A DNA stretch of 64,000 bases from Planococcus sp. CP5-4_YE. Its GTDB lineage: Bacteria; Bacillota; Bacilli; Bacillales_A; Planococcaceae. Below the pieces are notes generated by a model. The model ran no database searches, had not been told where the DNA came from, and was given only the letters and a program-made list of their open reading frames with translations. The DNA is taken from positions 16,682-80,681 of the forward strand of contig NZ_JAHPZO010000014.1 of the NCBI RefSeq assembly GCF_019042655.1, given 5' to 3'. Positions 1-9,074 of this stretch are shown here, piece after piece (positions within the stretch are counted from its first letter, which is position 1; every line of letters starts with the position of its first letter). Made by a program: the position numbers and the translations under genes.

Positions 1-923
1 AGCGCCGGTTCTCCCCTTTGGTAATGAAAGGAATAATCGCCGCCCAAATGTTTCGCCAATGCGAAGGCATCACGGATTTCTGTTTCGAGCAGATCACGCG
101 TATTGGCTGAGTAGCTCCTGACTGTGCCTTCCATTTGAACTTCGTGCGGGATGATATTGCTGGCAGTTCCTGCATGGATTTGCCCGACACTGACAACTGC
201 GGGCTCAAGTGCCGATATTTTCCGGGGCACGATGCCGTGCAGCGCCTGCAAAATGAGGCCGAGCATCCAAGTTGGGTCGCTGCCGAGTTCTGGATAGGCA
301 CCGTGCCCGCCCGTCCCGGAGATTACGCCATGAAAGACATCGACGTTCGCCATGCTGATGCCGTCATGCAATTGCACTTCCCCTACAGCCAGCCAGGGGC
401 ACATATGGAGGGCAATCGCCAGCTCCACGCCGTCATATGCACCTGCTTGCAGCAAATAAGGCGACCCTGACATGGAATCCTCATCAATTGTTTCTTCTGC
501 AGGCTGGAAAATGAATTTAACCGTCCCGTTCCATTGCTCCGCCCGGTAATATTCTGCGAGAAGCGAAGCCGCGCCGAGCAGGATGGCGGCATGCGCATCG
601 TGTCCACAGGCATGCATAACTCCAGGGGTTTTCGACCGGTAATCACATGTATTCGCTTCGTCGATGGGCAAAGCATCGATATCCGCACGCAATGCTATTA
701 CCGGGCCCTCGCCTTTTCCGAGCGTTGCGATCACGCTTGTCTCTAAGCCGATCCCCCGCTCAACGGCAATGCCATCAATCGTTGACAAAACCGATGCGAT
801 AAAATCCGCCGTCTGGAATTCCTGGAAGCTCAGTTCCGGGAATTGGTGCAGCGTCCGCCGCCATTCGCTAAGTTTTCCGTTCATTTTCTCCGCTGCCTTC
901 AGAAGTCTATCTTTGTCCTGCAT
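1..923 (-). CDS. M20-family N-acyl amino acid amidohydrolase, 3' end outside window
   Basis: Translating the minus strand from the ATG at 923 gives an open frame that runs off the left edge, so about 307 residues are visible and the C-terminus is missing. Seen: an N-terminal RRTLHQFPEL motif, RADIDALPI, the metal-binding stretch MHACGHDAH, a PAEE glutamate pair, and GTGGHGAYPELGSDP of the dimerisation domain. These are hallmarks of the M20D amidohydrolase family, zinc- or cobalt-type enzymes that remove acyl groups from N-acyl amino acids or related amides in the cytoplasm. The start lies about 20 nt after the stop of the PLP-enzyme gene, so the two are probably co-transcribed. The substrate is unknown; a deacetylase step in a catabolic set with the neighbouring M24 hydrolase is inference. 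Confidence 0.85.
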   Translation of the reverse strand, partial: MQDKDRLLKAAEKMNGKLSEWRRTLHQFPELSFQEFQTADFIASVLSTIDGIAVERGIGLETSVIATLGKGEGPVIALRADIDALPIDEANTCDYRSKTPGVMHACGHDAHAAILLGAASLLAEYYRAEQWNGTVKFIFQPAEETIDEDSMSGSPYLLQAGAYDGVELAIALHMCPWLAVGEVQLHDGISMANVDVFHGVISGTGGHGAYPELGSDPTWMLGLILQALHGIVPRKISALEPAVVSVGQIHAGTASNIIPHEVQMEGTVRSYSANTRDLLETEIRDAFALAKHLGGDYSFHYQRGEPA

Positions 924-943
924 GTTGTTCACCGGCTTTCCGA

Positions 944-2143
944 TTAGACGTTCATCACCGTTTCGACGTGCTGGAACGCCTGCTCAAAATCGTTGATAAT
1001 GTCTTCGATTTCCTCAATGCCGCAAGAAACGCGGATCAAGCCTTCCGGAATGCCCATAGCGGCGCGTTCTTCCGGTGTGCATTCCACGTGGCTCGTCGTG
1101 CGCGCCGGTCCGACTGTCGTTTCGACCGCCCCTAGGTTCGCTGCACGGTTTGCGTATTCGAGTTTCGGCAGCAGGTCACGCACCGTATCGACGCCGCCTT
1201 TGACCGAGAAGCTCAGCATGCCGCCGAAGCCTTTCATCTGGCGTTTGGCGATGTCGTGGTTCGGATGCGTTTCGAGCCCTGGATAAAAGACGTCTTCGAC
1301 GATGTCTTTTGTCTGCAAGTATTTGGCGAGCTCCATGGCGTTTTTGCTTTGTTCACGGATGCGCAAATGCAAAGTTTTCATGCCGCGCAGCAATAAATAG
1401 GCCGCCATCGGGTCCATCGTCGCGCCATTAATTTCGCGGTAATGATAAACTTGTTCGACCAGTTCATGCGAGCCGACCAATACGCCGCCGAGTGCATCCG
1501 CATGGCCCCCGAGGAATTTGGTCGCGCTGTGCAACACGAGGTCGACACCGTCTTCTAATGGGTTTTGATTGATCGGCGTGCCGAATGTATTGTCGATGAT
1601 GACCAGCGCGCCTACTGCGTGACCTGCTTTTGCCATACGCGCAATGTCCGTGATTTTAACCGTCGGATTGGTCGGCGTCTCCAAATAAAGGATCTTGCAG
1701 CCTTTTTGAAGTTCCGCTTCAATCGCCTCGTGGTCTCCGGTATCGACGAGCGCGACGTCAATCTGTTGGCGCGGCAGGAATTCTGTGAAAATCTTGTTCG
1801 TTCCGCCGTACGTATCTTTGATCGAGACGATGCGGTCGCCAGGCACGAGGAACGTCGCAAGTGTATTGCTGATGGCGGCCATGCCGGTCGAAAAGCTGGT
1901 CGCTGCTTCAGCGCCTTCGAGTAATTTCACTTTGTCTTCGAAAGCCTGAACGGTCGGGTTCGTATTGCGTCCATAAATATGACCTTTTTTCTTGCCGATC
2001 GCCACGTCGTACCAATCGTCCATATCGTCATACGTATAGGCGACGCTCAAGACGACCGGTACTTGCGATGCCCCGTGTGCCAAATATTCTTTTTCTCCGC
2101 CCCAGACTGCTCGTGTGGATTGATGGATTTTTTTGTTTGTCAT
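944..2143 (-). CDS. Trans-sulfuration-family PLP enzyme (cystathionine gamma-synthase/lyase type)
   Basis: A 399-residue Cys/Met-metabolism PLP enzyme. The cofactor lysine is in SATKFLGGH (about K209); YGRNTNPT (about 58-64), the FSTGMAAI loop and the IDNTFGTP aspartate are typical of the fold-type I family, which carries out gamma-replacement or elimination on cystathionine, O-acylhomoserine or methionine. The start at MTNKKIHQ is chosen because GAGGAG precedes it by a normal distance, whereas an ATG five codons upstream has no site. It sits between an M24 hydrolase and an M20 amidohydrolase rather than with sulfur genes, so a catabolic lyase role on an unusual amino acid is as plausible as cysteine/methionine synthesis. 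Sequence alone does not separate gamma-synthase from gamma-lyase. Confidence 0.85.
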   Translation of the reverse strand: MTNKKIHQSTRAVWGGEKEYLAHGASQVPVVLSVAYTYDDMDDWYDVAIGKKKGHIYGRNTNPTVQAFEDKVKLLEGAEAATSFSTGMAAISNTLATFLVPGDRIVSIKDTYGGTNKIFTEFLPRQQIDVALVDTGDHEAIEAELQKGCKILYLETPTNPTVKITDIARMAKAGHAVGALVIIDNTFGTPINQNPLEDGVDLVLHSATKFLGGHADALGGVLVGSHELVEQVYHYREINGATMDPMAAYLLLRGMKTLHLRIREQSKNAMELAKYLQTKDIVEDVFYPGLETHPNHDIAKRQMKGFGGMLSFSVKGGVDTVRDLLPKLEYANRAANLGAVETTVGPARTTSHVECTPEERAAMGIPEGLIRVSCGIEEIEDIINDFEQAFQHVETVMNV

Positions 2144-2193
2144 AAACTCACTCCTCAAATTTTTTAATGCTTTCAGTTTTTAATTTTTGATGA

Positions 2194-3390
2194 TTAAGCG
2201 CCGCCCTGATAGCCGATTAAATGGCCTTTTGTGAACAAGCCCCTTGGCATATTCGCTAGCGTTTCACAACCCGATTCGGTCACGCGGAAGGTTTCGCTCA
2301 CTTCAAAACCGGAATCATCGAACCACATCGCCGGAATCATATGAAAGGCCATGTTCGGCTCGAGTATGGTGCGGTCGCCCATGCGGATGCTTGCGGTATG
2401 CTCGCCCCAGTCCGGTGGATAATTCAATCCTACGGGATAGCCGATGCGCGCTTCTTTTTCGAAGCCATAGCGAGCGATCGTTTTTGTCCACGTTGCACAC
2501 ACTTCTTCTAAATAAATGCCTGGCTTGATCATCGCGAGGCATTCGTTGATGCCTTCTGTCGTTACTTCCGCAAGATGCTGCAGTTCTGCATCCGGTGTCC
2601 CGATAAACACGGTGCGTGCCAGCGGTGAATGATAGCGTTTATAGCAACCCGCGATTTCCAGCGTCACCGATTCCCCTTGCTTATAGCGTTTATCGGTCCA
2701 TGTCAGATGAGGCGCGGCTGTGCGTTCTCCTGTCGGCAACAGCGGCATGATTGCCGGGTAATCCCCACCGTGTTCTTTCGTCCCTCTTACTTGAACTTCA
2801 AGGATCCTTGCCGCCACGTCACATTCCCTTACACCTTCTGCAATCATCTCGATTCCTGCTGTCATTGCTTTTTCCGAAAAACGAGCTGCGCGCTTCATAT
2901 AGGCAATTTCGGTATCCGACTTCACCAGACGGACCCAATTGACCAGCAGGGTCGCGTCTTGGAAACGGGCATTAGGCAAACCTTTTTGCAAGCGTTCGTA
3001 GCATTTTGCCGTAAAGTAATAATTCTCCATTTCGACGCCGATTGAACGCCGGTCCTGCCCGATCTGCGTCAAGATTTCCGCGACGAAATCCATCGGGTGG
3101 TGCGTTTGTGATTGCACGTAAATCTCAGGGTATGGAATGATATTGTCGTGATACAGCCACGTCGTAATCTTGGCGCCATTCGCATCCATGATCCGCCCGA
3201 CCCACAAGGGCTGGTCTTCATCTTCAATGACAATGAGCATTTGATGGACATAAAACGACCAAGCATCATAGCCCGATAAATAGTTCATATTGGCAGGGTC
3301 GGTGATAAGCAGTACTTCAATACCTTTTTCCGCCATCTGTTGCTTTGTTTTTCTGATACGCCCCTGATATTCTGCTGTTCCAAACGACAT
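2194..3390 (-). CDS. M24-fold hydrolase without metal ligands, ectoine hydrolase (DoeA/EutD)-like
   Basis: A 398-residue protein with a creatinase-type N-domain and a pita-bread M24 C-domain. The five metal ligands of true M24 peptidases appear lost: the usual Asp positions read LEIAGCYKRYHSPLART, the His position lies in GYPVGLNYPPDWGE, and one Glu is replaced in AFHMIPAMW. This non-metal pattern is known from creatinase and from ectoine hydrolase; the N-terminal TDPANMNYLSGYDAWSFYVHQ resembles DoeA. DoeA opens the ectoine ring to N-acetyl-diaminobutyrate. The start is set by GGAGGGGATTCCCC-ATG; a start eight codons earlier lacks a site. It is first in the set transcribed toward the PLP enzyme and the amidohydrolase. 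Family confidence is high, exact substrate moderate; no ectoine transporter is visible in the window. Confidence 0.72.
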   Translation of the reverse strand: MSFGTAEYQGRIRKTKQQMAEKGIEVLLITDPANMNYLSGYDAWSFYVHQMLIVIEDEDQPLWVGRIMDANGAKITTWLYHDNIIPYPEIYVQSQTHHPMDFVAEILTQIGQDRRSIGVEMENYYFTAKCYERLQKGLPNARFQDATLLVNWVRLVKSDTEIAYMKRAARFSEKAMTAGIEMIAEGVRECDVAARILEVQVRGTKEHGGDYPAIMPLLPTGERTAAPHLTWTDKRYKQGESVTLEIAGCYKRYHSPLARTVFIGTPDAELQHLAEVTTEGINECLAMIKPGIYLEEVCATWTKTIARYGFEKEARIGYPVGLNYPPDWGEHTASIRMGDRTILEPNMAFHMIPAMWFDDSGFEVSETFRVTESGCETLANMPRGLFTKGHLIGYQGGA

Positions 3391-3536
3391 GGGGAATCCC
3401 CTCCTTGGGTTCACGAATTAAAAGTCGGAATAGTCTATTAATTAACCTTATGTTCACTATACCTGCCTGTCTTCTTTTCCTGCATCTGTCATAGTGTATG
3501 AAAATGTCCGCTGTCCTTTAGTCAATTTTTCCACAT

Positions 3537-3565
3537 AAAAAAAGCCTTCTTGAGCAGAAGGCTTT
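3537..3565 (-). terminator. Rho-independent terminator of the PucR-type regulator gene
   Basis: Minus-strand hairpin AGCCTTCT/AGAAGGCT with a five-base loop, followed by a run of T on the minus strand. It starts immediately after the regulator stop codon. Confidence 0.85.
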
Positions 3566-3568
3566 CAT

Positions 3569-5272
3569 TCAAGCATCATTCGGTTCTGTGGCACGGATGC
3601 GATAGGTGCGGACGCATAATTCCAACAGAAACAAATCGTCCGGGTCGACAAGCGATAAGCCGGTCAATGACTCGATTTTGCGCAAGCGGTATAGCAGCGA
3701 TTGACGATGCAAGTTCAAGGCGCGTGCTGTCTGGCTGACATTTCCTTGATAATGGTTATAGGCCGAAAAAGTGCCGATCAGATCCATTTGCCGCTGCTGG
3801 TCATAATCGACAAGCGGCTGGATCGTTGACTGGATGATGTCTTTCATCCCCTCGGTTTTGGCCAATTGCAGCAGCAATCGGTCTGCCCGGGTGTCGCGGT
3901 AATCCATCCGGTGCCCCGGCCCTTTTTTCGTGCGCCCGATTTCAAGCGCCGCTTTCGCATGCTGGAAACTGCTGCTGAACCCTTCGAATCCCTCCGCATA
4001 ATCGCCTATGCCCCAAGATAAAACGACTTCCGGCAATAAATTCCCCAGCCGCCGCTCGATCAAATCCAGGAAATTGATCTGGTTTTCCTGTCCGCTTTCA
4101 GGCGGCTTTTCAAGGAAGATGATCAAATATCCATCTACGTAGCCGGTCATCACTGTACGTCTCATGGCATGGGCCCCGTAATGGATTTCCTCTTCAATAT
4201 AAGCAATCATGCTTTTCGACCATTCAGTATACGAACTGTGATCCGGCTTTCGCCGTCCAAATAATTCACGCAAATTCTCCGGACTGCCAGCCAGTCCGAT
4301 ATACGGGAGCTCCAGATCATAGCCGAGCGCGCGGGCACGGGAGGCCGCCTGCTCTTTGGTTACGAATTCCCCGTTAGCCAGTTCGCGGACGAAATCCATG
4401 CGCAGCGCCGCTTTTGTCTCTTCGACTGCATTTTGCCTTGAGCGCCATAAGGAAATCGTCGTTGCGGCATGCTCAAGGACGTGAACCGAAAAGACATCAA
4501 GACGCCCATCACCTGCATTTTCCGGCAGTTCGACGAATAGATAAGCTTGAGCTTCCTCTGATACTTGGAGCACCGGGACTTGGACGAGCTTTCGGCCGCC
4601 CAATTCGCCGCTGCGGAATTTCTGGATCATTGGGTCGCGATTTCCTTTCGGGGCTGCTTGGCGAATAGGGAAAACCCCTTCGCTGACCTGCTGTTCCCAT
4701 TCTTCCAGTTTGGCACGCGAAAAACCGGCGGCTGCTTGCACGGCCCCGTGGGCGTCCGTAATAAGCAGTGCACTGTCAAGCTCGCGGCGGATATAGGCAG
4801 CGATTTTCTCCAATTCCGCATCCGCCAAAATTAGTTTCAATAAATCCTGCTGCACTTGTTCCGAACGCTGCCGCTCTTGACGGTGCAGATCGTTCAAATC
4901 GATCATCACTTCTTCAATGACCGTCGAAAAGCGCAGCTCCCACGGCAGTTCAACGAGCAGGAATGCATGCTCTTCAGCCAGTTGGGCGATCTCTTTTGGA
5001 ATTTCATAGACATGCCGCCCCATCGCGATCATGAGTGCGGCTGCCCCAGAGTCGATGATATCCTGAACGAACCCCCGGAAGATTTCCACATCATTTTTGC
5101 ATCCCATCGCAGTCGTCAACACCAGCTCATTGCGGCGCACGAAATTCTCCACTGGCATTTCCATGACAGACACCCAGTGCACAGGCCGCGTCTGTGCATA
5201 TTCTTTGGCAGTGCGGACGACCGCTCCTTCCAGCAATTCATAATCCAAAACATCTTGCACGGTCAACTGCAT
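3569..5272 (-). CDS. PucR-family transcriptional regulator
   Basis: A 567-residue regulator. The N-terminal purine-catabolism (PucR) ligand domain begins at VQDVLDYELLEGAVV and extends to about residue 130; a GGDEF-like middle domain follows, and the C-terminus carries the PucR helix-turn-helix (NHYQGNVSQTARALNLHRQS, then LLYRLRKIE). Such proteins usually activate adjacent catabolic genes in response to a small nitrogenous ligand. The start MQLTVQDV is preferred because GGAGGGGATGAC precedes it; an ATG 19 codons upstream has no ribosome site. The three enzyme genes lie downstream in the same orientation, separated by a terminator, so they are the natural targets. The ligand is not deducible. 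Confidence 0.88.
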   Translation of the reverse strand: MQLTVQDVLDYELLEGAVVRTAKEYAQTRPVHWVSVMEMPVENFVRRNELVLTTAMGCKNDVEIFRGFVQDIIDSGAAALMIAMGRHVYEIPKEIAQLAEEHAFLLVELPWELRFSTVIEEVMIDLNDLHRQERQRSEQVQQDLLKLILADAELEKIAAYIRRELDSALLITDAHGAVQAAAGFSRAKLEEWEQQVSEGVFPIRQAAPKGNRDPMIQKFRSGELGGRKLVQVPVLQVSEEAQAYLFVELPENAGDGRLDVFSVHVLEHAATTISLWRSRQNAVEETKAALRMDFVRELANGEFVTKEQAASRARALGYDLELPYIGLAGSPENLRELFGRRKPDHSSYTEWSKSMIAYIEEEIHYGAHAMRRTVMTGYVDGYLIIFLEKPPESGQENQINFLDLIERRLGNLLPEVVLSWGIGDYAEGFEGFSSSFQHAKAALEIGRTKKGPGHRMDYRDTRADRLLLQLAKTEGMKDIIQSTIQPLVDYDQQRQMDLIGTFSAYNHYQGNVSQTARALNLHRQSLLYRLRKIESLTGLSLVDPDDLFLLELCVRTYRIRATEPNDA

Positions 5273-5358
5273 GTCATCCCCTCCGCGCCTAGTTGGTTTC
5301 TGCCAGTATAGCAAAAACAAGCGCTTCAAAAAAGGAAATGTCAGAATACTCTAACGCA

Positions 5359-6024
5359 TCAGTGAATGAAAGGGTTTTTCCATTCCATCAATAACGCATA
5401 ATCATGCGATTCTTCGTCATCTAAATATCCAGGCATTAAGTTTACAGGCATGCGGCCACAGCTGAGCAAGAAGCTGATAACTGGATCCCTTAGTTCACCT
5501 GCCAGCACTCTTTCGATGTATTGTTCAGCAGACAGTTCGTTCGCATATCGATGATACCCCGGCATCCGCCCGCCGCCAATGAGCCGCTCGAGCCTGTCCG
5601 CAACGACGCGCTCATACATCGCTTCCATCAAGAGCTTGCCCAGCTTCAGTTTGCGAAATTTCGGCTTGATGCCGATGTCGACGACATACAGTGATTCACC
5701 TTCCGGGTCATGCGTTCCGATCGATCCCGAATCGGTCATTTGTTCCCACTTATGTGTAGGGTGCGCAGGATCGAATTTCGTGAGCATCCCCGTCATGGAA
5801 CCTGCTATTTCACCATCGATTTCGACGCAAATTGCGCCTTCAGGATAAAGCGCGATATGGTTTTGGAGCTGTTGCTCGTTCCAAAGCAAGTCGGGCGGGA
5901 ACGGCGGCGGAAAACTTTCGCGCTGCACTTCGATCAAGCCTATAAAATCTTCTTCAGTATAGGTTCGGATGGTTGCCATGACCGGGCGCCCATCCTTGAA
6001 AACGTATTGCTGTTTTTTATACAT
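5359..6024 (-). CDS. GNAT-family N-acetyltransferase
   Basis: A 221-residue single-domain GNAT protein. The acetyl-CoA motif is in VVDIGIKPKFRKLKLGKLLM (about 110-130), and the part after it (GGGRMPGYHRYANELSAEQY, then a C-terminal LMPGYLDDEESHDYALLMEW) resembles the GNAT half of B. subtilis YhcX, which is fused to a nitrilase domain. Here the nitrilase half is absent. AAAGGCGG sits about eight bases before the chosen ATG, supporting this start over the in-frame ATG at codon 16. It is a monocistronic unit between the PucR regulator and the quorum-sensing cassette. Substrate unknown. Confidence 0.82.
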   Translation of the reverse strand: MYKKQQYVFKDGRPVMATIRTYTEEDFIGLIEVQRESFPPPFPPDLLWNEQQLQNHIALYPEGAICVEIDGEIAGSMTGMLTKFDPAHPTHKWEQMTDSGSIGTHDPEGESLYVVDIGIKPKFRKLKLGKLLMEAMYERVVADRLERLIGGGRMPGYHRYANELSAEQYIERVLAGELRDPVISFLLSCGRMPVNLMPGYLDDEESHDYALLMEWKNPFIH

Positions 6025-6136
6025 TGTGTCGCCGCCTTTCTTTTTGTTTAGTTTACCCGAAGACGGTGCGGATACACAGCAGTCGGCATGAGATGAATGA
6101 GGCTCATGGCTTTGCCAACTTTAAATTTGCCCAAAA

Positions 6137-6168
6137 GAAAAGCTTGCCGAATGGGCAAGCTTTTTGGT
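6137..6168. terminator. Terminator hairpin after the pro-peptide gene
   Basis: AGCTTGCC/GGGCAAGCT stem with a short GAAT loop, flanked by A-rich sequence on the left and TTTTT on the right. It lies just downstream of the small peptide gene on the minus strand and upstream of the acetyltransferase gene. Confidence 0.75.
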
Positions 6169-6175
6169 CCTTCTA

Positions 6176-6319
6176 TTATACTGGCGGCAATACTTGTGGC
6201 CCGTTGATTGTCACATTTCCGTTAGCATTTTCTACTTGTGTTGAGAATTGAGGCAGTCCAGCAGACAAAGCCAAGATCAGCGCTAATGTGGCACCAACCA
6301 ATAATTTTTTCTTTTCCAT
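6176..6319 (-). CDS. Small secreted pro-peptide, candidate quorum-sensing signal (NprX/PapR-like)
   Basis: A 47-residue peptide: MEKKK, then a hydrophobic export segment (LLVGATLALILALSAG, residues 6-21), then a polar stretch ending in NGPQVLPPV. The start codon is one base after the stop of the RRNPP-type regulator, the arrangement used by NprR-NprX, PlcR-PapR and Rap-Phr pairs, where an exported precursor is cut to a 5-10 residue C-terminal peptide that is re-imported by oligopeptide permease and binds the cognate receptor. The length, export signal and position are seen; the signalling role is inference. Mature forms such as PQVLPPV are guesses. The coding frame is open upstream of this ATG only by overlap with the regulator gene. 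Confidence 0.72.
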   Translation of the reverse strand: MEKKKLLVGATLALILALSAGLPQFSTQVENANGNVTINGPQVLPPV

Positions 6320-6320
6320 G

Positions 6321-7553
6321 TTATTCACCGTCGCTTTCCAGAAATTGAGTTTGATAGTAATAGGCTTTCTGCCAATCTTGCTGCTCTTTGTAATGAGCCG
6401 CAAGCTCTTCAGAAAGATGTTTGGTGTCTTTTATATAACCATATTTTTTGAAAAATGGAAACATTTTATCTTCTTTATAGTTCAAAAGTTCTTGTTGGGA
6501 AAATTCTCGTTTTCCGTAGTAATCGCTGTACAACTTAAAGTATTCTTCATCTTTTGGGGTCCCAGGCATACGCAATTGTTCAATTAGCATCAATGTTTCT
6601 TCTTCACTTATCCCTTTTAGTTCCAGCAAATTGACGATAACTGCTTTGTGTATATAGCTTCCTAGCTGAACCACATCTTTAAGCTCTGAAAACAGCTCGA
6701 ATGCTTGGCTGTCTTGCTTCTGGCTCTTCATTAATTCCGCATAGTTATAGAGAACCGATTGATACAATTCATGTTGTTGGGTCAAGTGGGCGTTGCGTTT
6801 GACCACTTCATACAAGCTGGCAGCTTGAGTACTCAGATTGCGCCTTGTGTAGTTGATCGCCAGCAGTAATTGCGCATGCAAGAGGCGGATATAATTGTGA
6901 TGCATCTCATAAGAACGCACTGCCCGCTCCGCAAAATATGCAGAAAGCTCCAGACGATCATGAACTATTAAAATTCTCGCTTTTTGATAATAAAATTCCC
7001 CCTCTAGTTTTTGAGGAATGCTTTGAAGCCCTTGGTCCAATCTGTACATCAAATCCATTGCTTCTTTTTGCTGCCCTAAAGTCGTAAAATAAAGCGCTTG
7101 AAAAAAACGGCTCATCCATAACTCGGGTGCCGTGAAAGAAGCTTTCAACTTTTCAAGCAACTTTTGCTGTTTTGACGCTTTGTCCATTTGCAAATCTAGG
7201 ACATAATAGCGGAATTTGTACAATTCGTATTGATTCACCAGGTCAGTAGATTGCAGGTAATCGTCTTCACCCAAAAGTTCTTCATAGATTTTATGCAAAT
7301 TATCGAGATCATAATGAAGTGCGCAATCAATAAAACGCCCCAATTGCTGTTCAAGCCGCTTCTGGTGTTCCAGCTCTTTTTTTAATTGCACGCCCATTTT
7401 CAAAAGCAACGCTTCATAAGTTTCTTCGTGCGGCGTATAGGTATTGGATTCGATCTTGCTCAAATGCGATATGGAACAAATGCCATCAGCGAGCTGTGAC
7501 TGTGTGAGGTTGTGCTTGAGCCGATAATATTTAATCACAGAACCGATGTTCAT
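6321..7553 (-). CDS. RRNPP-family quorum-sensing regulator (NprR/PlcR-like), XRE HTH plus TPR
   Basis: A 410-residue cytoplasmic regulator. An N-terminal XRE helix-turn-helix (residues 5-58, with LTQSQLADGICSISHLSKIE) is followed by about 330 residues of degenerate TPR helices rich in Tyr, Leu and Gln, the peptide-binding part of RRNPP proteins. Size and HTH sequence match NprR/PlcR-type receptors. AAAGGTGAG stands before the ATG. The partner pro-peptide follows after one base, and a secreted subtilisin gene is immediately upstream in the same direction, reminiscent of NprR control of an extracellular protease. Regulation of that protease is inference; family assignment is firm. Confidence 0.88.
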   Translation of the reverse strand: MNIGSVIKYYRLKHNLTQSQLADGICSISHLSKIESNTYTPHEETYEALLLKMGVQLKKELEHQKRLEQQLGRFIDCALHYDLDNLHKIYEELLGEDDYLQSTDLVNQYELYKFRYYVLDLQMDKASKQQKLLEKLKASFTAPELWMSRFFQALYFTTLGQQKEAMDLMYRLDQGLQSIPQKLEGEFYYQKARILIVHDRLELSAYFAERAVRSYEMHHNYIRLLHAQLLLAINYTRRNLSTQAASLYEVVKRNAHLTQQHELYQSVLYNYAELMKSQKQDSQAFELFSELKDVVQLGSYIHKAVIVNLLELKGISEEETLMLIEQLRMPGTPKDEEYFKLYSDYYGKREFSQQELLNYKEDKMFPFFKKYGYIKDTKHLSEELAAHYKEQQDWQKAYYYQTQFLESDGE

Positions 7554-7592
7554 AAACTCACCTTTCTTTGTCAGAATATATAAATATTAACA

Positions 7593-7631
7593 CAAAAAAA
7601 CAAGCCTGGCTGTTGCAGCCGGGCTTGTTTT
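7593..7631 (-). terminator. Terminator of the subtilisin gene
   Basis: Minus-strand stem CAAGCCCGGC/GCCAGGCTTG (one G-U pair) followed by a T run. It separates the protease transcript from the downstream regulator gene, so the regulator probably has its own start. Confidence 0.82.
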
Positions 7632-7642
7632 TAGGCGAACTC

Positions 7643-8905
7643 TTATGGCAAGCGGTAGAATCCGAATCCAGAAGCAGAGTCGTCTCCAGATCCTGCATAA
7701 TAACCGGATAGAATATCGTTATTAGATGCGCGGTTTTGAAGGTCTCCACGGATTTGTGTATGCGTTGCAGATGGGTTTGCTGCCCAGATTTTTGCTGCAA
7801 GGCCTGCCGCGTGAGGAGATGCCATCGATGTACCACTGATTGTTGCATAACCACCGTCGTACCAAGCAGAGTAAATGCTTGCGCCTGGCGCAGAAACTTC
7901 TACATCATATTTGCCGATGGAATAGTCGCCAGCGTATTGGCTATAGCCGCGTGATGAGAAGTCCGCTACGCGGTACGTGCCATTTTGCTGCACGTTTTCA
8001 AGAGCTGCAACCGCTACGGCATTTTGCAATGCGCCTGGGAAGCCGATCGATCCTTGGTAAGGGCCTTCGTTTCCGGCAGCGGCGATAACTAAAACACCTT
8101 TACCGTATGCGTAGTTGACCGCATTCGTGATCAAGCTGCTTTCCGCTGCAGATCCAAGAGACATATTGATAACGGTTTTCTGGTTCAAAGCTGTAGCTTG
8201 ATCGGCTACGTGGCGGATGGCTTTTGCAATATTATCGGCAGAACCGGAGCCGTCATCGCCAAGTACTTTATAGCCCCATAGATCCGCTTGCGGTGCTACG
8301 CCGTACAAGCCGCCGTTACCGTTCGCAAGTGCTGATCCGGCAACGTGAGTGCCATGCCCTTGACGATCTGTGCAAGAACCGTTGCGGATGCTTGTTCCAA
8401 CTGTAAAGTCTTTACATTGTTCAACGTTCGCCGCAAGATCCGGATGGCTTGTGTTAACGCCGGTGTCTAGCACTGCGATGTTGATGCCTGAACCGCCAGT
8501 TGTCTTCGTGATGGAACTATTGTTATAAATTGCTTTAATGCCCCATGGAGTGGACTGGGATGCAGCCATAGTTTGATAACGCGCCTGCGGTTCGAGCGTT
8601 GTTGTTTCTACTGTATATTCCGGAACTTTTTCGATAGTTACGTTTTTATTTTTCTTCAAAGCTTCGTATTGCTTTTGGGTCATATCGGTTGTGAAACCCT
8701 CGCTATTAAAATCCCACTGGACGCCGTATTGGTCTTTTGCCTTTTTCAGGTCACTTTTCCCTGGCATATCGACGAGCACACGGATCATCTCATTTGCGTT
8801 CGCTTTTTGTGCATCTGGAGCTTCATTTGCGGAAACCCCCATTGCCGGTACGAGCATAGTCGCTGCCAACATAGCTGTTGTAATGAATTTTGCCGATTTT
8901 TTCAT
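7643..8905 (-). CDS. Secreted S8 serine protease, subtilisin S41-like
   Basis: A 420-residue pre-pro-subtilisin. The signal peptide covers residues 1-27 (ending VSANEA), an inhibitor-type I9 propeptide about 40-100, and the mature S8 domain starts near 110. The catalytic triad is D147 (AVLDTG), H184 (GHGTHVAGS) and S360 (GTSMASPH), with oxyanion N279. The mature part closely resembles subtilisins S39/S41 of Antarctic Bacillus strains, including the Cys164/Cys178 pair expected to form a disulfide. MKKSAKF is taken as start because AAGGGGA precedes it; the 28 upstream codons look untranslated. The gene lies upstream of a quorum-sensing pair and has a sigma-B-like promoter about 170 bases before the start. 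Confidence 0.93.
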   Translation of the reverse strand: MKKSAKFITTAMLAATMLVPAMGVSANEAPDAQKANANEMIRVLVDMPGKSDLKKAKDQYGVQWDFNSEGFTTDMTQKQYEALKKNKNVTIEKVPEYTVETTTLEPQARYQTMAASQSTPWGIKAIYNNSSITKTTGGSGINIAVLDTGVNTSHPDLAANVEQCKDFTVGTSIRNGSCTDRQGHGTHVAGSALANGNGGLYGVAPQADLWGYKVLGDDGSGSADNIAKAIRHVADQATALNQKTVINMSLGSAAESSLITNAVNYAYGKGVLVIAAAGNEGPYQGSIGFPGALQNAVAVAALENVQQNGTYRVADFSSRGYSQYAGDYSIGKYDVEVSAPGASIYSAWYDGGYATISGTSMASPHAAGLAAKIWAANPSATHTQIRGDLQNRASNNDILSGYYAGSGDDSASGFGFYRLP

Positions 8906-9033
8906 CTTTCGAATCCCCTTTTCCGAATAGATTTGCATGGCTTCATGCAGCAAGCGGCGTCCCGCCTGTTGTCCTGCGGCTGTTGCCATGCTTTAAATCT
9001 AGCAGAGAACAAGGGATTGTGTAATTGGGAAAA

Positions 9034-9046
9034 TCCTTGCCAAGGA
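9034..9046. promoter_or_regulatory. 13-bp palindrome in the subtilisin 5' leader
   Basis: TCCTTGCCAAGGA is a perfect inverted repeat around one central base, placed between the sigma-B-like promoter and the protease start. It could be an operator, for example for the adjacent quorum-sensing regulator, or a small RNA hairpin. No consensus is recognised. Confidence 0.35.
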
Positions 9047-9074
9047 GAGGCCGTTTTAACTGAAGTAAAACTTT

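Noticed and set aside
4414..4834. Overlapping plus-strand frames within the PucR regulator
   Set aside because: No ribosome sites, skewed composition and full overlap with a clear family member.
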